Source: Fomes fomentarius | Taxonomy: Eukaryota; Basidiomycota; Agaricomycetes; Polyporales; Polyporaceae | DNA: 64,000 nt | Assembly: GCA_022606135.1 (NCBI GenBank) | Contig: JABYQN010000006.1 | Span: 1,612,001 to 1,676,000, forward strand | Direction: 5' to 3' | In this document: positions 35,674 through 46,832 of the stretch, piece after piece | How positions within the stretch are numbered: the first letter of the stretch is position 1 | Layout: every line of letters begins with the position of its first letter | Notes under the pieces: generated by a model | The model's database searches: none | What the model was told of the DNA's origin: nothing | What the model saw: only the letters and a program-made list of their open reading frames with translations | Translations under genes and position numbers: made by a program

Positions 35674-37117
35674 CTAGAGGTCGCTGAGCCACTTCCCGCT
35701 CTCCACGTCGGCGTCGAATGGAGCTGGGAGGTGGTAGGTCACGCTGGGGTCATGCGAGCTCGTGTCGTTCAGAGAAACTCCACTTCCTCCGGCGAGGAGG
35801 TCTGGAACATTCATGAACTTCTCCAAGTCATCCCACTTGCCTGACGGCGACTGGGGACGCGAGGCGTCATCCTGCGGGGGCGGAGGACTGTGGACATAAG
35901 ACGAAGACAGGCCGAGATCAGTCTCAGGTGCAGTCTCGCCCGCAGGGCTGGGGAAGTTGAACTTCGCCTCGGTAGGTAGCGCGATGTCGTTAAACGTCGA
36001 GGGCTTAGACGTCTGGGAAATCTATCAGTATCAAGGTATCCGGAAGATGAAGGGGATGATCAACATACCGTATCATCACTCCGGTGCGCTGGCGGCTGCA
36101 CGAACTGGTTGAAATACGAGACGAAGTCGTATGATGGAAGTCCCATGCTCATCGGGAGGGTGTAGTCGGGCATTGAGATGGGACCTGGCATGAACTGCGT
36201 ACCCTGGGCGCCCGCCTCGCCGTTCGGTGGTGCGGAGGCCATATCAGGGCCACACAATGATGGAGGAAGGATGCCAGGGGGGACGGAGAAGTTCGGTTGG
36301 TAATCAGGCGCGGGAGGCGGAGCACTGGCGTTGCGACGAGACTTCGGCTTACGAGGGCGAGGTGGGGGAACAGCAGGACCACTGATCCCCACGTACTTCT
36401 CGCGAATGTAGCGAATGGCATCCGGGTGGCCCTGTGGGGGCACGTCCTCTCCATCCGAAGCTTTCTTGACCTTGGGAATCTTGCGCGAAGGAGCGAACTT
36501 GTAGTCCGGGTTCTTCAACTTGTGGATCTCTTGGATCTTCTCCGCCTCCCGGTGCCAATATGCCTTGTCTTCCTTCGAGAGCAGGTTCCAGCACTCACCA
36601 GCGATACGGCTGATGTTCTGCTGGCGAGACTCGATGTTCTTGGGGATGGCACCGGACTTGATGAGATGCGAGCGGTACAGCATGAACGCATTGGCGGGGC
36701 GGGCGACGCGCTTGCGCTTTGGCTGCTGGGCGGGCGTGACGGGACGCGACATCGGTTGCTCGGCAGGCGAGTTGGAAGGAGGTGGTGGAAGGGGCGGGAG
36801 CCTGCCCCCGGTGAGTTGCCATACGAGGGTGCCGATCATTTGAAGATGCTCCTGGGTCGGTGGATTGGCAGGCGTAGCACAACGCGATACTGGATGTAAA
36901 GGGGTCGGTGCACGCGAAGATTGTGCGGATGCGTTCAAGGACCACTCGCTGCCGGTCGATGACCATTCCGACTCTGGAGGGAGAGACACCGCACCAGGCG
37001 ATGACGAAGGGGTCGGAAAGGGAGAGTTCGTGTTAACGCCTATTGAAGTTGGCTATTAGCGAGGAATAGCGGTGGTCAAAGTACTCGTTATCACTTACGA
37101 TTAGGCTGTGACGACAT
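35674..37117 (-). CDS. HMG-box transcription factor (MATA_HMG type, Pcc1-like)
   Basis: Three exons (37117-37099, 37039-36069, 36021-35674) encode about 445 residues. The start MSSQPNRVNTNSP comes from a 19-nt first exon. A Pro/Ser-rich N-terminus leads to a single HMG box: RVARPANAFMLYRSHL, QQNISRIAGECWNLL, KEDKAYWHREAEKIQEIHK, followed by a basic segment (KIPKVKK). The rest is Pro-rich and ends SGKWLSDL. The box resembles the sequence-specific mating-type/SOX group rather than the abundant non-specific HMGB proteins. In Agaricomycetes a related gene, pcc1, regulates clamp-cell and fruiting development; orthology here is inferred, not proven. Stop at 35674-35676. The acceptor of the last intron could be 9 nt further in. 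Confidence 0.85.
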
Positions 37118-38152
37118 CTTTGACTCAACTCGAGAGTGTGAAACAGAAAGAAAGGCGTGAGGCGTAACGTCGCTGAGGACAGCGACACGAGAAGAAAGGC
37201 GAGGAGTCTAGCATCTCAACAGAGGCGGAAGGGGGAGCCTTTATAGTGTCGCAGTGACGCCAGCGAGCAAGAGTCAAAGGACGACGAGAGAGGGGACTGC
37301 ACCTCTCTAACATCAACATGCTGCTCCCCAAACCTTCGGGACTGTCACAATCCTTTCACACTCGCCGAAGGGGCGGGAGGGTCAAAGGGGATACAAGCCG
37401 CACGTGACCCCACCATACCTTCACCCCAGCAACGTTTCCGCCATGCCCCTCTGAAAGTGTCAGGTCAGCCTTCCATGCAGACAATGCAAACACTCACCAG
37501 AGAGTGGTGTAACGTCGGTACCGGCTACCGTTGGAGCTCGTGAGATCAGTGTCGGGTGAGACGTATGTTTTCTTTCTCGCATTGCCGGCAGCAGAGAAAT
37601 CAACGAATAAATATGCCACCGAGAAGGAGAAGAAGTATTCCGGAGGGCACGTGAGAGCGAGGAGAAACGGTACTGGCACCAGCAGTCTGGCAGCAGCGAC
37701 GAACACAGTGGAACTTATTTAGGAATGTATACCACGTCGAAATTGACCACCTTGAAGTAAATACGTCTTAGCGAGGGTCATAGCGTTGCGGAATCGCCTC
37801 GTCCGATAATCCATAATGCACCGTCAGGCTAGCCACTGAGGCGAGGTGCCAATGCATGTGGTTGGCCTCGAGGCCACAACGAGGTGATGGAAGTGCTTTC
37901 ATGATCGTTTTTGCGGTGAAAGGGACAACGCGGTACTCCTGCGTGTTCAAAGAACGATGCTAAGAATCCGTTCCGTCATACCGATGTCCTCTTTGTCGGG
38001 TCACCTCTCGTCACCCGCCTCCCGCCCCGCCCCCAGTCTCCACGTTGTCGGCTGGGAGGACACAGCCACTCGCAAGTCTGAGCACGTCTTTCGACAATGT
38101 GATCAATTCTATCCCAAGACAGTAATGACGAGGTGAGGAACAGGCACACATA
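37118..38152 (-). promoter_or_regulatory. Promoter of the HMG-box gene
   Basis: About 1 kb upstream of the HMG-box gene, which also includes the 3' flank of SUA5. TATAAA (minus strand, 37240-37245) lies about 125 bp before the ATG. TCAAAG words occur at 37273-37278 and 37382-37387, close to the HMG/SOX-type core site, compatible with autoregulation but short enough to be chance. Confidence 0.4.
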
Positions 38153-39442
38153 CTATAGTTTTATCCAAACTGAATCCCCAGCGGCCTTCTTTACACGATT
38201 CATAACCGCGAGCCCTTCTCGATCCTCTTCTATCTCTTCTATGAGAATGCGATCAACCTTGGCCTGGTCTAACGAGAGTAGTCCATCGAAAAGTCGCTGC
38301 GCTGTAACAGCCGGTTCGGCCATGGGGCCCAGGGGATGTCTAGTCCATTCTATGCTTTGGGTGGATACGGCCGACAGTCGGTCCAGGAGTGGTGAATCCG
38401 AAGGCGCCAACACGCCAACACGCAGCGGCCTTCCTAGCGCGTGCGCATCGGATTGAATGGTTTTCAAGAAAACATCTATGCTAGAGAGTTGCATTTCAGA
38501 CGCAGGGCGCGACCGAGTAAGCAGCAGCGTGACGGGAACGCTGGGCGAGTAGTGACGATATTTCATCCCAGGCGTTGTTGGCGCTTGCTCGACCTTCTCA
38601 TCGCGGTAGTCGCGACGGTGTACAAACACTTTCGGAGGAGGAACGCTATCGGAAAGCTCCTCGCGAATGACGCGTTCGAGATCTTCCACGGTGACTCCTC
38701 CAGGACGGAGCACACGAAGGTTCCCATCCTCTTGCAGACCATCAACGACAGTGCTCTCCAAGCCCACACCGCAGGGACCACCGTCAAGAATGGTGCTTAG
38801 TTTGCCCTGCAAGTCATTGAAGACGTGCTCCGCGCGAGTAGGACTAGGCCTCCCCGAGGTGTTCGCGCTGGGAGCAGCCACAGGCGCGTCTGTGAGGGCA
38901 ATAAGCGCTCGTGCGATAGGATGGGATGGCATCCTGACAGCAACAGTAGGCTGGCTCGCTGTGATGATCGACGGGATGATAGAAGGATCGGAGGGGAAGA
39001 GGAGGGTGAGGGGCCCCGGCCAAAAGTGCTTCATGAGGACCTCGTATGTGCGGGAAATGGCGTACCCTTTCGGTAGGATATTGAGTAGCATCTCGCGTGA
39101 CGAGACGTGGACGATGAGCGGATTGTCTGGAGGCCTTCCCTTCGTGGAGAAGATGCGTGCCGTGGCTGTTGGGTTCAGTGCAAGGGCTCCGAGCCCGTAC
39201 ACCGTCTCCGTCGGAAAGGATACAGTTTGGAGACTCCGGAGTTCCTCGGATGCATGCTGCAATGCCTCGCGCGTTTCTGAGGACACGATCGTCGGGCGGT
39301 CGGACGAGAACATCACAGAGTCCGGATCGCATTTGAGCACGCGCGTCGTGTAAATCATGGCGGTAGTGCGCGGGCGGGGAATACGAGATACGGGGAGTCT
39401 TCGAGGGTCGCTTTTACGCAGAAGTGTTCTTAGCCGATGCAT
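38153..39442 (-). CDS. SUA5: Threonylcarbamoyl-AMP synthase Sua5
   Basis: A single exon. From ATG 39442 (MHRLRTLLRKSDPRRLP) it encodes 429 residues; from ATG 39358 (MIYTTRVLKCDPDSV) 401. The YrdC domain has FPTETVYGLGALAL, STKGRPPDNPLIVH (KxR), FWPGPLTLLF, AVRMPSHPIA and SANTSGRPSPT (SxN), the ATP/threonine/bicarbonate site. After LESTVVDG and RPGGVTVE, an FVHRRDYRDE-type linker and TPGMKYRHYSP lead into the Sua5 domain. The enzyme makes threonylcarbamoyl-AMP for the universal t6A37 tRNA modification. The Arg-rich, acid-free extension before the second Met looks like a mitochondrial presequence. Intron absence contrasts with all neighbours. Confidence 0.94.
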   Translation of the reverse strand: MHRLRTLLRKSDPRRLPVSRIPRPRTTAMIYTTRVLKCDPDSVMFSSDRPTIVSSETREALQHASEELRSLQTVSFPTETVYGLGALALNPTATARIFSTKGRPPDNPLIVHVSSREMLLNILPKGYAISRTYEVLMKHFWPGPLTLLFPSDPSIIPSIITASQPTVAVRMPSHPIARALIALTDAPVAAPSANTSGRPSPTRAEHVFNDLQGKLSTILDGGPCGVGLESTVVDGLQEDGNLRVLRPGGVTVEDLERVIREELSDSVPPPKVFVHRRDYRDEKVEQAPTTPGMKYRHYSPSVPVTLLLTRSRPASEMQLSSIDVFLKTIQSDAHALGRPLRVGVLAPSDSPLLDRLSAVSTQSIEWTRHPLGPMAEPAVTAQRLFDGLLSLDQAKVDRILIEEIEEDREGLAVMNRVKKAAGDSVWIKL

Positions 39443-39787
39443 GCACGAGTGACACGATGCTGTCAAAGCCAAAGTTGGGTTGGCAAATGGGCAAGAGTGT
39501 GGGACGGTACTTTGCAGTTGTACAGCCCAGCAAGAGTCATAGTCGAAACTTTCCGGAAGTACTCGCTGAGTCGCGCGCTGACTCCACACATCGATCAATT
39601 ACACCTTTCAGACGCCCTGGACTCGGTTAGACTGACCGACCTGGTTTACTCTGGGTTCATACACTTTGTACAGATAGTTTAAGATGATATTCACTGGCAA
39701 CGAAGCTGGACGTAGACAAACAGAGCAATCGGACACATAGCTACTACAGACAAATCACATACGGAGACTGTGAGACGCGCTCTGTAT
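39443..39787. other. SUA5 upstream region / U1-C 3' flank
   Basis: 345 bp, both neighbours on the minus strand. The SUA5 frame stays open up to 39598, with another in-frame ATG there, so the true N-terminus is not certain. No other gene. Confidence 0.4.
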
Positions 39788-40729
39788 TTACCTTCCGCCA
39801 CCCATCATGCGCATCCGGTCGGGATGGATACCACCAGGTGGACCAGGCTCACCGTTCGTGGATGGAGGCGCACCCTGCGAAGGGTTGTATCCGCTCGGAG
39901 GACCACTGTTTCCGTTGAAGTTACCTGGAGGAGGACCTCCTGGACCGCCAGGGAGACCAGGCGGGAATGGGGGACGAATACCTCCAGGTGGTCCACCAGG
40001 AGGACCACCTGCGTTAGCGTTAGGAGGGAAGGGCGGCATTCCTGGAGAGCATGTTCAACGTCGGCGCTCACGAGACACATGAAAATACGACTCACCTGGA
40101 GGTGGGAATCCACCAGGACCCATTCCGGGAGGGGGCATGCCAGGGGGGAAAGGGGGCGCACCTGGGGGTCCCATCATGCCTGGAGGGGGCATGCCACCAG
40201 GGGGCATCGGAGGACGGCCTGTACACTATGAGGATGGGAAAGGAGACGAAGAGTAAGAGCACGTACCACCGAAGGGAGGAGGTCCACCAAACGGTGGGGG
40301 CCCACCATAGCCCATGGGCGGGCCGCCGCCAAATGGAGGGCCAGCAGGAGGAGCTAGATGCTGAGGACCGAACCCAAATCCACCAGGAGGAGGATTACCG
40401 CTCTCGTATGCAGCTGTGATCTGGTCAATGATGCTCTGTGCTTTGTCGTGGCCGAGAGCTAGTATGATGAGGTGAGTACGACGCCTTGCTAAATACGAAC
40501 GAAACATACAGGCATAATAGTCCTTGACATTGGAAAGATGATTACGCCCGCTGTTATGAGCCTTGCGCACTGGCATGTGGTCAGTACACATCGTGTGGCA
40601 ACGAGGCAAAACATGGACTTACCTGAGGCAGAGTCGTGCGTCAGAAATACATCGCAGTAGTCACAGTAATGTTTCTATAGACAAATCAACAAATGTAGTC
40701 AATGACAGGCGAACAATACGTACTGGCAT
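39788..40729 (-). CDS. YHC1: U1 snRNP-specific protein C (U1-C)
   Basis: The first coding exon is only ATGCCA (40729-40724); after an intron the frame gives [19 protein letters not shown], then [19 protein letters not shown], forming the single U1-C type C2H2 zinc finger. An alpha helix ([15 protein letters not shown]) follows, then a long low-complexity Gly/Pro/Met-rich tail over three more exons, ending MRMMGGGR. Architecture and order match metazoan and fungal U1-C. The protein stabilises pairing of U1 snRNA with the 5' splice site in the commitment complex. Head-to-head with LSM3, another splicing gene, 157 bp away. Confidence 0.94.
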
Positions 40730-40886
40730 GGTGAACTGTTCTGAGCACCTGAGGGAAGCAGACGAAGTTGCGAGCGCTTTCTGACTCTGAGCAGGCTGCC
40801 GCGAGTTTGCATCGGAGCCTGAACACATCTCACGTGCAATCGAGACACCGGTTCTCGTTCAGGGATCTCCCTCTTTCCTCTTCGAC
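40730..40886. promoter_or_regulatory. Bidirectional promoter between U1-C and LSM3
   Basis: Only 157 bp separate the two divergent start codons, so both transcripts must start within this interval. No TATA element is visible in either direction; a CT-rich patch (40867-40884) precedes the LSM3 ATG. Confidence 0.6.
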
Positions 40887-41354
40887 ATGGACGCCTCCTC
40901 TAGCGGAATTCAAGAGCCTTTTGACCTCATACGACTCTCTCTTAGCGAGCGGGTCTTTGTGAAACTCAGGGGAGATCGTGAACTTACCGGAGTTCTGCAT
41001 GTCGGTCACCTGGAAGGAAAGTTCATGCACGCACACTGAAAGCTCTCTTCATCAGGCATACGATGGACACATGAACCTGATACTGAGTGATGTGGAGGAA
41101 ACCATCATGATCGTGGATCAAGCGGAGGGTGCCCCAGAAAGTCACACCACTGTGAATGTGAGCAGATTTTCGGCATGTATGTTACGTAGTGAAATGACCA
41201 CAACTCTACTGAAGGTAGCGAAACGGAAGATGGATATGCTCTTTGTGCGAGGCGACGGAGTCATTCTGGTATGTCGGCGCACACTCAGGCAGGGTTTAGC
41301 TTGTGCTGAAAGAACGGCGGTTCTCATTAGGTATCTCCGCCCTCGCGAACATAG
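40887..41354 (+). CDS. LSM3: U6 snRNA-associated Sm-like protein LSm3
   Basis: Four exons (40887-41000, 41056-41157, 41215-41268, 41331-41354) encode 97 residues. Sm1 motif: [17 protein letters not shown] joined to [15 protein letters not shown]; Sm2 motif: [19 protein letters not shown]. The start [19 protein letters not shown] matches the conserved LSm3 N-terminus. LSm3 is in both the LSm2-8 ring on U6 snRNA (splicing) and the LSm1-7 ring (mRNA decay). Frame is exact at every junction. The last exon encodes just VSPPSRT. Confidence 0.96.
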
Positions 41355-41621
41355 CGCAACTACAGACCCCACCCCTCCAGCGGAACTGCACTGGTTACAC
41401 AAGACTGTGTTGCCTCGCATGCCGATAATCTTTTGGCCGTCGTCACGCCCATCGCCATTCCTTGGCCATCCTGCTATCGAACGCATCTGTTGTATCACCG
41501 TGTATTCAGGGAACGTGTTGCTCATCATGCGAGGAATAACTGTCATTGGCTGGATGGACGGCTTTCAGGGGGTTGGTGAGTCGGTCGTACAGCCAAGTAG
41601 ACGAACAACCTTGAACGAAAC

Positions 41622-42401
41622 TTATCGCGCTGACTTTGCATCATCTGTATGGTGGACTGTCTGAGGTGTATGTTCATCCTCTGGAGAGCCTGGTGTGATG
41701 ATCCCCGGAGTTGTGGTCGACGATATGACAGAGTCTTGCTTCAACTCCAACACTCTGCCTTCGATAGTATCATCGGAATCGGGCACGATCGCGCCTTTGG
41801 GCCATGTCCCTTCGCGTATCCATCCTGCTTGCAGTATCTTGATCTGTAGGAAGGAAGACCGATAAAGACCTGATCCGCGACGAAGTCGAGGATAAGGACG
41901 TACCACAAGAGCAAGCGGTAAACGATGCTTCAATTTGGCACCGTTTACGAGTCCACGCCAGACTCTGTCGACGCCCGCTTCCCATATGTCGTCGTCTTCT
42001 AACGCGCCTGGGTGTGCAAGGAGTGCCTCAAGTCTGCGACGCGAAGAATTTGCTTCTGTGGGCGAAGGCTCGTTCGGGCCGGGTGTCCACCAAAGAGTTC
42101 TCCGAGCAGCGAAATGGTCAACACCAGGAAGGGGCAAATCTGCGTCGCGAAGGCGTTGCTGAAAGAGAGAGACGGGCGCGTCCTGGCTCATGGTGGGCAG
42201 AGGGCTGAGAAGAGAATCGAAAGGAGCTAGAGGTGTGCTATCTGATGGGGCGTGTAACTGGACGGCTTGGAGTGGCGGAGTCCGGAGAATCTTTTGGCAG
42301 ATGATAGGTGGTTCATCTGGGGAAGAGGGCACGGTGATTATGATAACAGCAGGAGCAGGAGGCGGCTCTCCTAACAGGGTGTCCTCACTTCGAGTTAGCA
42401 T
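41622..42401 (-). CDS. Uncharacterised protein, probably conserved in basidiomycetes
   Basis: Two exons (42401-41904 and 41843-41622) give 239 residues from [13 protein letters not shown]. No known domain was recognised. Visible blocks: a Pro-rich hydrophobic start ([12 protein letters not shown]), a segment [15 protein letters not shown], then [16 protein letters not shown] with [10 protein letters not shown] before the intron, and [17 protein letters not shown] after it. The intron has correct GT-AG borders and keeps frame. The C-terminus is Thr/Ser/Pro-rich and probably disordered. The frame is open further upstream, so an earlier start is possible. Coding status is supported by the clean intron and domain-like composition, function is not. 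Confidence 0.65.
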   Translation of the reverse strand: MLTRSEDTLLGEPPPAPAVIIITVPSSPDEPPIICQKILRTPPLQAVQLHAPSDSTPLAPFDSLLSPLPTMSQDAPVSLFQQRLRDADLPLPGVDHFAARRTLWWTPGPNEPSPTEANSSRRRLEALLAHPGALEDDDIWEAGVDRVWRGLVNGAKLKHRLPLALVVRPYPRLRRGSGLYRSSFLQIKILQAGWIREGTWPKGAIVPDSDDTIEGRVLELKQDSVISSTTTPGIITPGSPEDEHTPQTVHHTDDAKSAR

Positions 42402-42565
42402 TGGACAGTTAACAGTACTCGCAGCATTCCAGCGGCTAATTGGCGCTTCTACCCACAGCCCCTTCCGCTGACGTAAGCACACTACAACCCTTCTCCACGT
42501 GCGCCCATTGCTCTTCCGACTCTCAACCACGCAGAACAACGCTCTCCCTTCTGCCGTCCTCCGCG
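42402..42565. promoter_or_regulatory. Short divergent promoter: uncharacterised gene / GRR1-like gene
   Basis: 164 bp between the chosen start codons of the divergent genes. No TATA element seen. If either gene uses an upstream in-frame ATG, the interval is even shorter or the 5' ends overlap. Confidence 0.4.
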
Positions 42566-45444
42566 ATGTACTCGAGTCATTCGCCCGCCCACTCCAACTC
42601 CTCGTTGTCCGACGAAGACGATGACTACAACTCCAAGTTTGCCCGCTTCTTCCGTGACACCGACTCCGAGTCGGCCGCCACCATTACTCCTGCACAGTGG
42701 TCGTCCTCTCGCCGCAGTTCTGCCCTCACCAATTCTCCCCCGTCACGGGCTTCTCGTTTGCCTCCAGAGATCTTGATCCACATCCTTAAACATCTCCACT
42801 CATCTCGTGATCTCTACCATGCCCTCCTGGTTTCCCGTGCGTGGTGCGAGTGCTCGGTCGAGCTTCTGTGGTATCGTCCCAGCTTTTCCAAATTTTCCAC
42901 CCTCGTCAAGATGATGCGCGTCCTGTCCAGGGATGACCAGACATTCGTATATGCGCAGTTCATTCGTCGACTCAACTTCCTCTGCGTCGGCGGCGACCTC
43001 ACCGACTCCCTCTTTTCCCGCCTTGCCAACTGTGTTAGACTGGAACGTCTTACTCTCATACATTGCACCTCCTTGTCCGACGATGGCCTGACCCGTGTTC
43101 TCCCCAATTGTCCCAACCTCGTTGCTCTGGACCTCACCGGAGTCTCAGACGTCACGGACAAATCCATCGTCGCACTGGCCGGATGCGCAAAGCGCCTCCA
43201 GGGAATCAATCTCACCGGCTGCAAGAAGCTGACGGACCAATCCGTGCTAGCCTTCGCCGCAAGCTCCCCTCTTCTTCGCCGAGTCAAACTCAGCAATGTG
43301 GAGCACATCACGGACGAGTCAATCTCTGTATTGGCGCGTTCTTGCCCGCTATTGCTCGAGATCGATCTCAACAACTGTAAGAATATTACGGATGTCTCTG
43401 TTCGTGACCTGTGGACATATGGTACTCAGATGCGGGAGATGCGTTTGTCGCATTGTGTCGAACTTACCGACGCCGCATTCCCCGCCTCTCCTCGGCGCGA
43501 TCTCCTGCCTCCCGGCGCGAATCCATTCCCTTCGTCGACTATCTTCCAGACCGAGCTCCCACCTCTCCGCGTGTCGCAAATGTTCGAGCAACTCCGTATG
43601 CTCGACCTCACGGCATGCTCTCACATCACGGATGATGCCATCGAAGGCATTGTATCCGTGGCTCCGAAGATCCGCAATCTCGTCCTAGCCAAATGCTCGC
43701 AGCTCACGGATGCTGCTGTCGAGAGTATTTGTAAACTGGGCAAAGGCTTGCATTACCTCCATCTGGGGCACGCGCAAGCTATCACAGATCGCTCTATCAA
43801 TAGCCTAGTAAGGTCTTGCACGCGACTGCGCTATATCGACCTTGCCAGTAAGTGTGTCGATCCAATCTGCAGTATTCACAGGCTAAACGTACTCCGCATG
43901 ATAAGATTGCGTTCAACTTACGGACATGTCCGTTTTCGAACTCTCGAGTCTGCAGAAACTCCGGCGCATTGGCCTAGTCCGTGTCAACAACCTCACCGAT
44001 CAAGCTATTCAAGCGCTTGGGGAGAGGCATTCGACATTGGAACGCATCCATCTATCATACTGCGACCAGATATCCGTCATGGCCGTCCACTTCCTACTTC
44101 AAAAGCTACCGAAGCTTACGCACCTAAGTCTGACCGGTATCCCCGCTTTCCGTCGTGCAGAACTGCAGCGATTCTGCCGCCCGCCCCCTTCTGTAAGTGT
44201 CGCAAGATACTCTGTGGGATCCCGTGGTGCTGATGAGATACACGCAGGATTTCAACTCGACCCAAAGAGCGGCCTTCTGCGTCTACTCTGGAAAGGGTGT
44301 AGCGGAACTCCGGGAATTCCTTGCTGAGCTATTCGCGTCCATCACCAATGACTTGGCCACTTCTAACGACACGGATTACGAGGATGACTACGATGACGAA
44401 GACATACTACATCGAGCTGAACATGACGCTGAGGTCTTGGACGAAGACGATGACAAGGAGGACGCTGAAGAAGAGGAGTCTTCTGCGCAGGTTTTTACGC
44501 TTCAGCAGAATGGTGATGTTCATGGAACACCACGACCACCCGAGCGCGTCCCGATACCAGACGATGATCAAACCAACCGGACAGCATACGCTGTCAGCAG
44601 GGACCTTGCCATGACAAGGGAAACAAGACGTTACCCAACGCCTCGTGCGCAGCCACGAGCTCAACCGGCGAGTACGCCGACATGGTTGAATATCACCTCT
44701 TCCCGTCGACGCGGCTTCGGATACCAGCCTATTGTAGAGCAGTCAACGTCGCCAACTCCCAGTGAAGCTGCGTCTAACCGGAGTGCGGGGACGAACCATT
44801 CCACTGGCACGGCGTTCTTTCGGACTTACACGGACGCACCCGGTTCAGCGAGAAACGGGGTGATGACCCCGGACCTTGTCTATGCAGAAATCGGACACGG
44901 GCGTGGAGCAGGTCCTGGCCCAAGCACAATCCTAGTCCAAAATCATGGCAGACGCGAGCCAGTTATCGAATCTTCGTATCCCAGCGCATCGTCCAGTCCC
45001 ACACGACTTACGACAGGGCTGCCTGCACAGTCGAGTATCGGCATGGCTGTGAGCGAGGTGTTCAGCGCCCCGGCACGCGCATTCCGCACCCACGAACCTG
45101 GCGGCGAATACATGCACGAGCGCGGACCCATCTTGCACGACACGTCGAACTCCTACTTCCGCGGACATGAGCACGCAGCTGTCAACGCTGGGTTCTCTGT
45201 GCTACGAGAACCATCCTCCCCGCCTTCTCCGACCACGCGAGAGTTGCAGGAATCCGTTCATTCGGCTTTCGCCGCAGCTGCACCAGTATTGGATGGGGAC
45301 GTCAGAGGCAGGAGCGTGAAGCGGACACTGCGAAATACGTTCGCTGCTGCGGAGACGTTCTTCACTGGTCGCACTTCGGGCGGTAGCGCAACAGACGGTG
45401 CGGCAGGTCTCCCCGGCCGTGATGTGGATACGCATGGACACTGA
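42566..45444 (+). CDS. GRR1: F-box/leucine-rich-repeat protein, Grr1-like
   Basis: Three exons (42566-43847, 43906-44192, 44248-45444) encode 921 residues. An acidic Ser-rich N-terminus precedes the F-box (RLPPEILIHILKHLHSSRDLY). Twelve or so cysteine-containing LRRs follow, e.g. LERLTLIHCTSLSDDGL, LVALDLTGVSDVTDKSI, LRMLDLTACSHITDDAI, joined over the first intron as DLANCVQLTDMSV. A conserved post-LRR block DFNSTQRAAFCVYSGKGV then leads to a long disordered C-terminus. Grr1 is the substrate receptor of an SCF ubiquitin ligase controlling glucose sensing and cyclin turnover in yeast; N-terminus, repeat layout and post-LRR block fit fungal Grr1. An upstream in-frame start exists but is less likely. 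Confidence 0.92.
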
Positions 45445-45945
45445 ATCTCTTGTCACCTCCGACTATCATCTCCCGACGCTCGCCTTGTAGTCTTGGTATT
45501 TCATTCTCCATTCCGGTCAACCTTTCCATGTCTCTCGCGGTCCTTAATTGCTAGCACCCATACTGTGAGCGGTCTCTATAACACACACTACGCAGGTATC
45601 TCTCATCATTGGCGACTGCTTTCTTTGCGGATCAACCTCATAACGTGACAATATGTGAAATTTCTCAAGTTGTGCCCAAGTAATACCCTGAACCTCCAGC
45701 TCCAGTCCCTGTATGCGCATAAGTATTTGTACCAACATGTAGCCCCAGCTTCTCGGTTCCAGTCGCGGCATGTAGAGTTGCGCTGTGTACATAGCATGTT
45801 CAGTGTCAATATCCAGTTCGAGTTCGATCCAGGTTCGATCAAGTATGCGCGACGGTATCAGGGCGCCTAGTACTATGCAGTTTCCCTTGGTCGACAGACT
45901 ACACCCTCTCCTTCCACTTTGACGGTTTCCGTTCAACTTACGACC
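45445..45945. other. Intergenic region, GRR1-like / NAA10
   Basis: About 500 bp. A 130-codon minus-strand open frame (45544-45936) has no recognisable motif; I treat it as chance. Otherwise nothing notable. Confidence 0.45.
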
Positions 45946-46733
45946 ATGGTGACCATAAGGCCAGCCCGGGTAGGTGAGAAGATGCGTAAAAGGAGTGATC
46001 TTTCACTGATAGTAGCCAGGTAGACGACCTCACGGGCATGCAGGCCTGCAACCTGCACAACCTCCCCGAAAACTACACCCTGAAATACTGTGGGTCGATT
46101 GCTCGCCCTCTACACGAGTTGTGGACCCGTGACTGATGATAAAACGTGACTGATGTGTACAGACATGTACCATGAGCTGACATGGCCTCAGCTCTCATAC
46201 GTCGCGGAGGACGAGGGGAAGATCGTGGGGTATATCTTGGCGAAAATGTGCGTATGCCTTACTCGTACAACATGCATCACCTCCATGTTCGCTCCGCGCA
46301 GGGAAGAGGACGTTGCAGAAGGTGACGAACCCCACGGACATGTCACTTCCATCTCCGTTCTACGATCGTACCGTCGGTTGGGCCTCGCAAAGATGTTGAT
46401 GATCCAGTCCCGTGAGTTCAGGCTTTCCCTCATTGCGCTACGTGGTCGCCCTTCTTGTGCAAGTTGTTGAGGGCGAGCTCGTTCACAGAGGAGTCGATGG
46501 CGACCGTTTACAAGGCTGCGTACGTCTCGCTTCATGTCCGGAAGTCGAACCGTGCTGCCCTCGGTCTTTACCGCGACACGCTGGGGTTCACCGTCAGGGA
46601 TATCGAAAAAGGCTACTGTGAGTTCCCTTGTTGAGCCGCATATGTTGTCAAGGAGGCTGACAGCTATGGGATAGATGCCGATGGTGAGGACGCATATGCG
46701 ATGCGTCTCTCACTCAAACATTTGGCAAGGTAG
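45946..46733 (+). CDS. NAA10: N-terminal acetyltransferase catalytic subunit Naa10/Ard1
   Basis: Six exons (45946-45969, 46020-46089, 46163-46247, 46302-46411, 46489-46617, 46675-46733) encode 158 residues. [74 protein letters not shown] (acetyl-CoA-binding RxxGxA), [19 protein letters not shown] and [14 protein letters not shown] all follow the canonical Naa10 order. With Naa15 it forms NatA, which acetylates N-terminal Ser, Ala, Thr and Gly of nascent chains at the ribosome. It lacks the long C-terminal tail of animal Naa10. Small exons (24 nt first) make it easy to miss. Confidence 0.95.
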
Positions 46734-46832
46734 AAGTATGGATGTATCATACAGCGCTACAATAGGAATACAGCACATGGTGAATACATCTTGCCAAGTG
46801 TACAACAACGTCTAGTCCGCTTGTCTACGGTT

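Noticed and set aside
35674..37117. HMG-box gene as the mating-type (MAT-A/B) locus
   Set aside because: Agaricomycete mating-type loci consist of HD1/HD2 homeodomain or pheromone/receptor genes, none of which is present; the MATA_HMG box alone does not make a MAT locus.
45544..45936. 130-codon minus-strand open frame between GRR1-like gene and NAA10
   Set aside because: No domain, no splice support, and it fills the 5' flank of NAA10; length is within what chance gives in GC-rich intergenic DNA.
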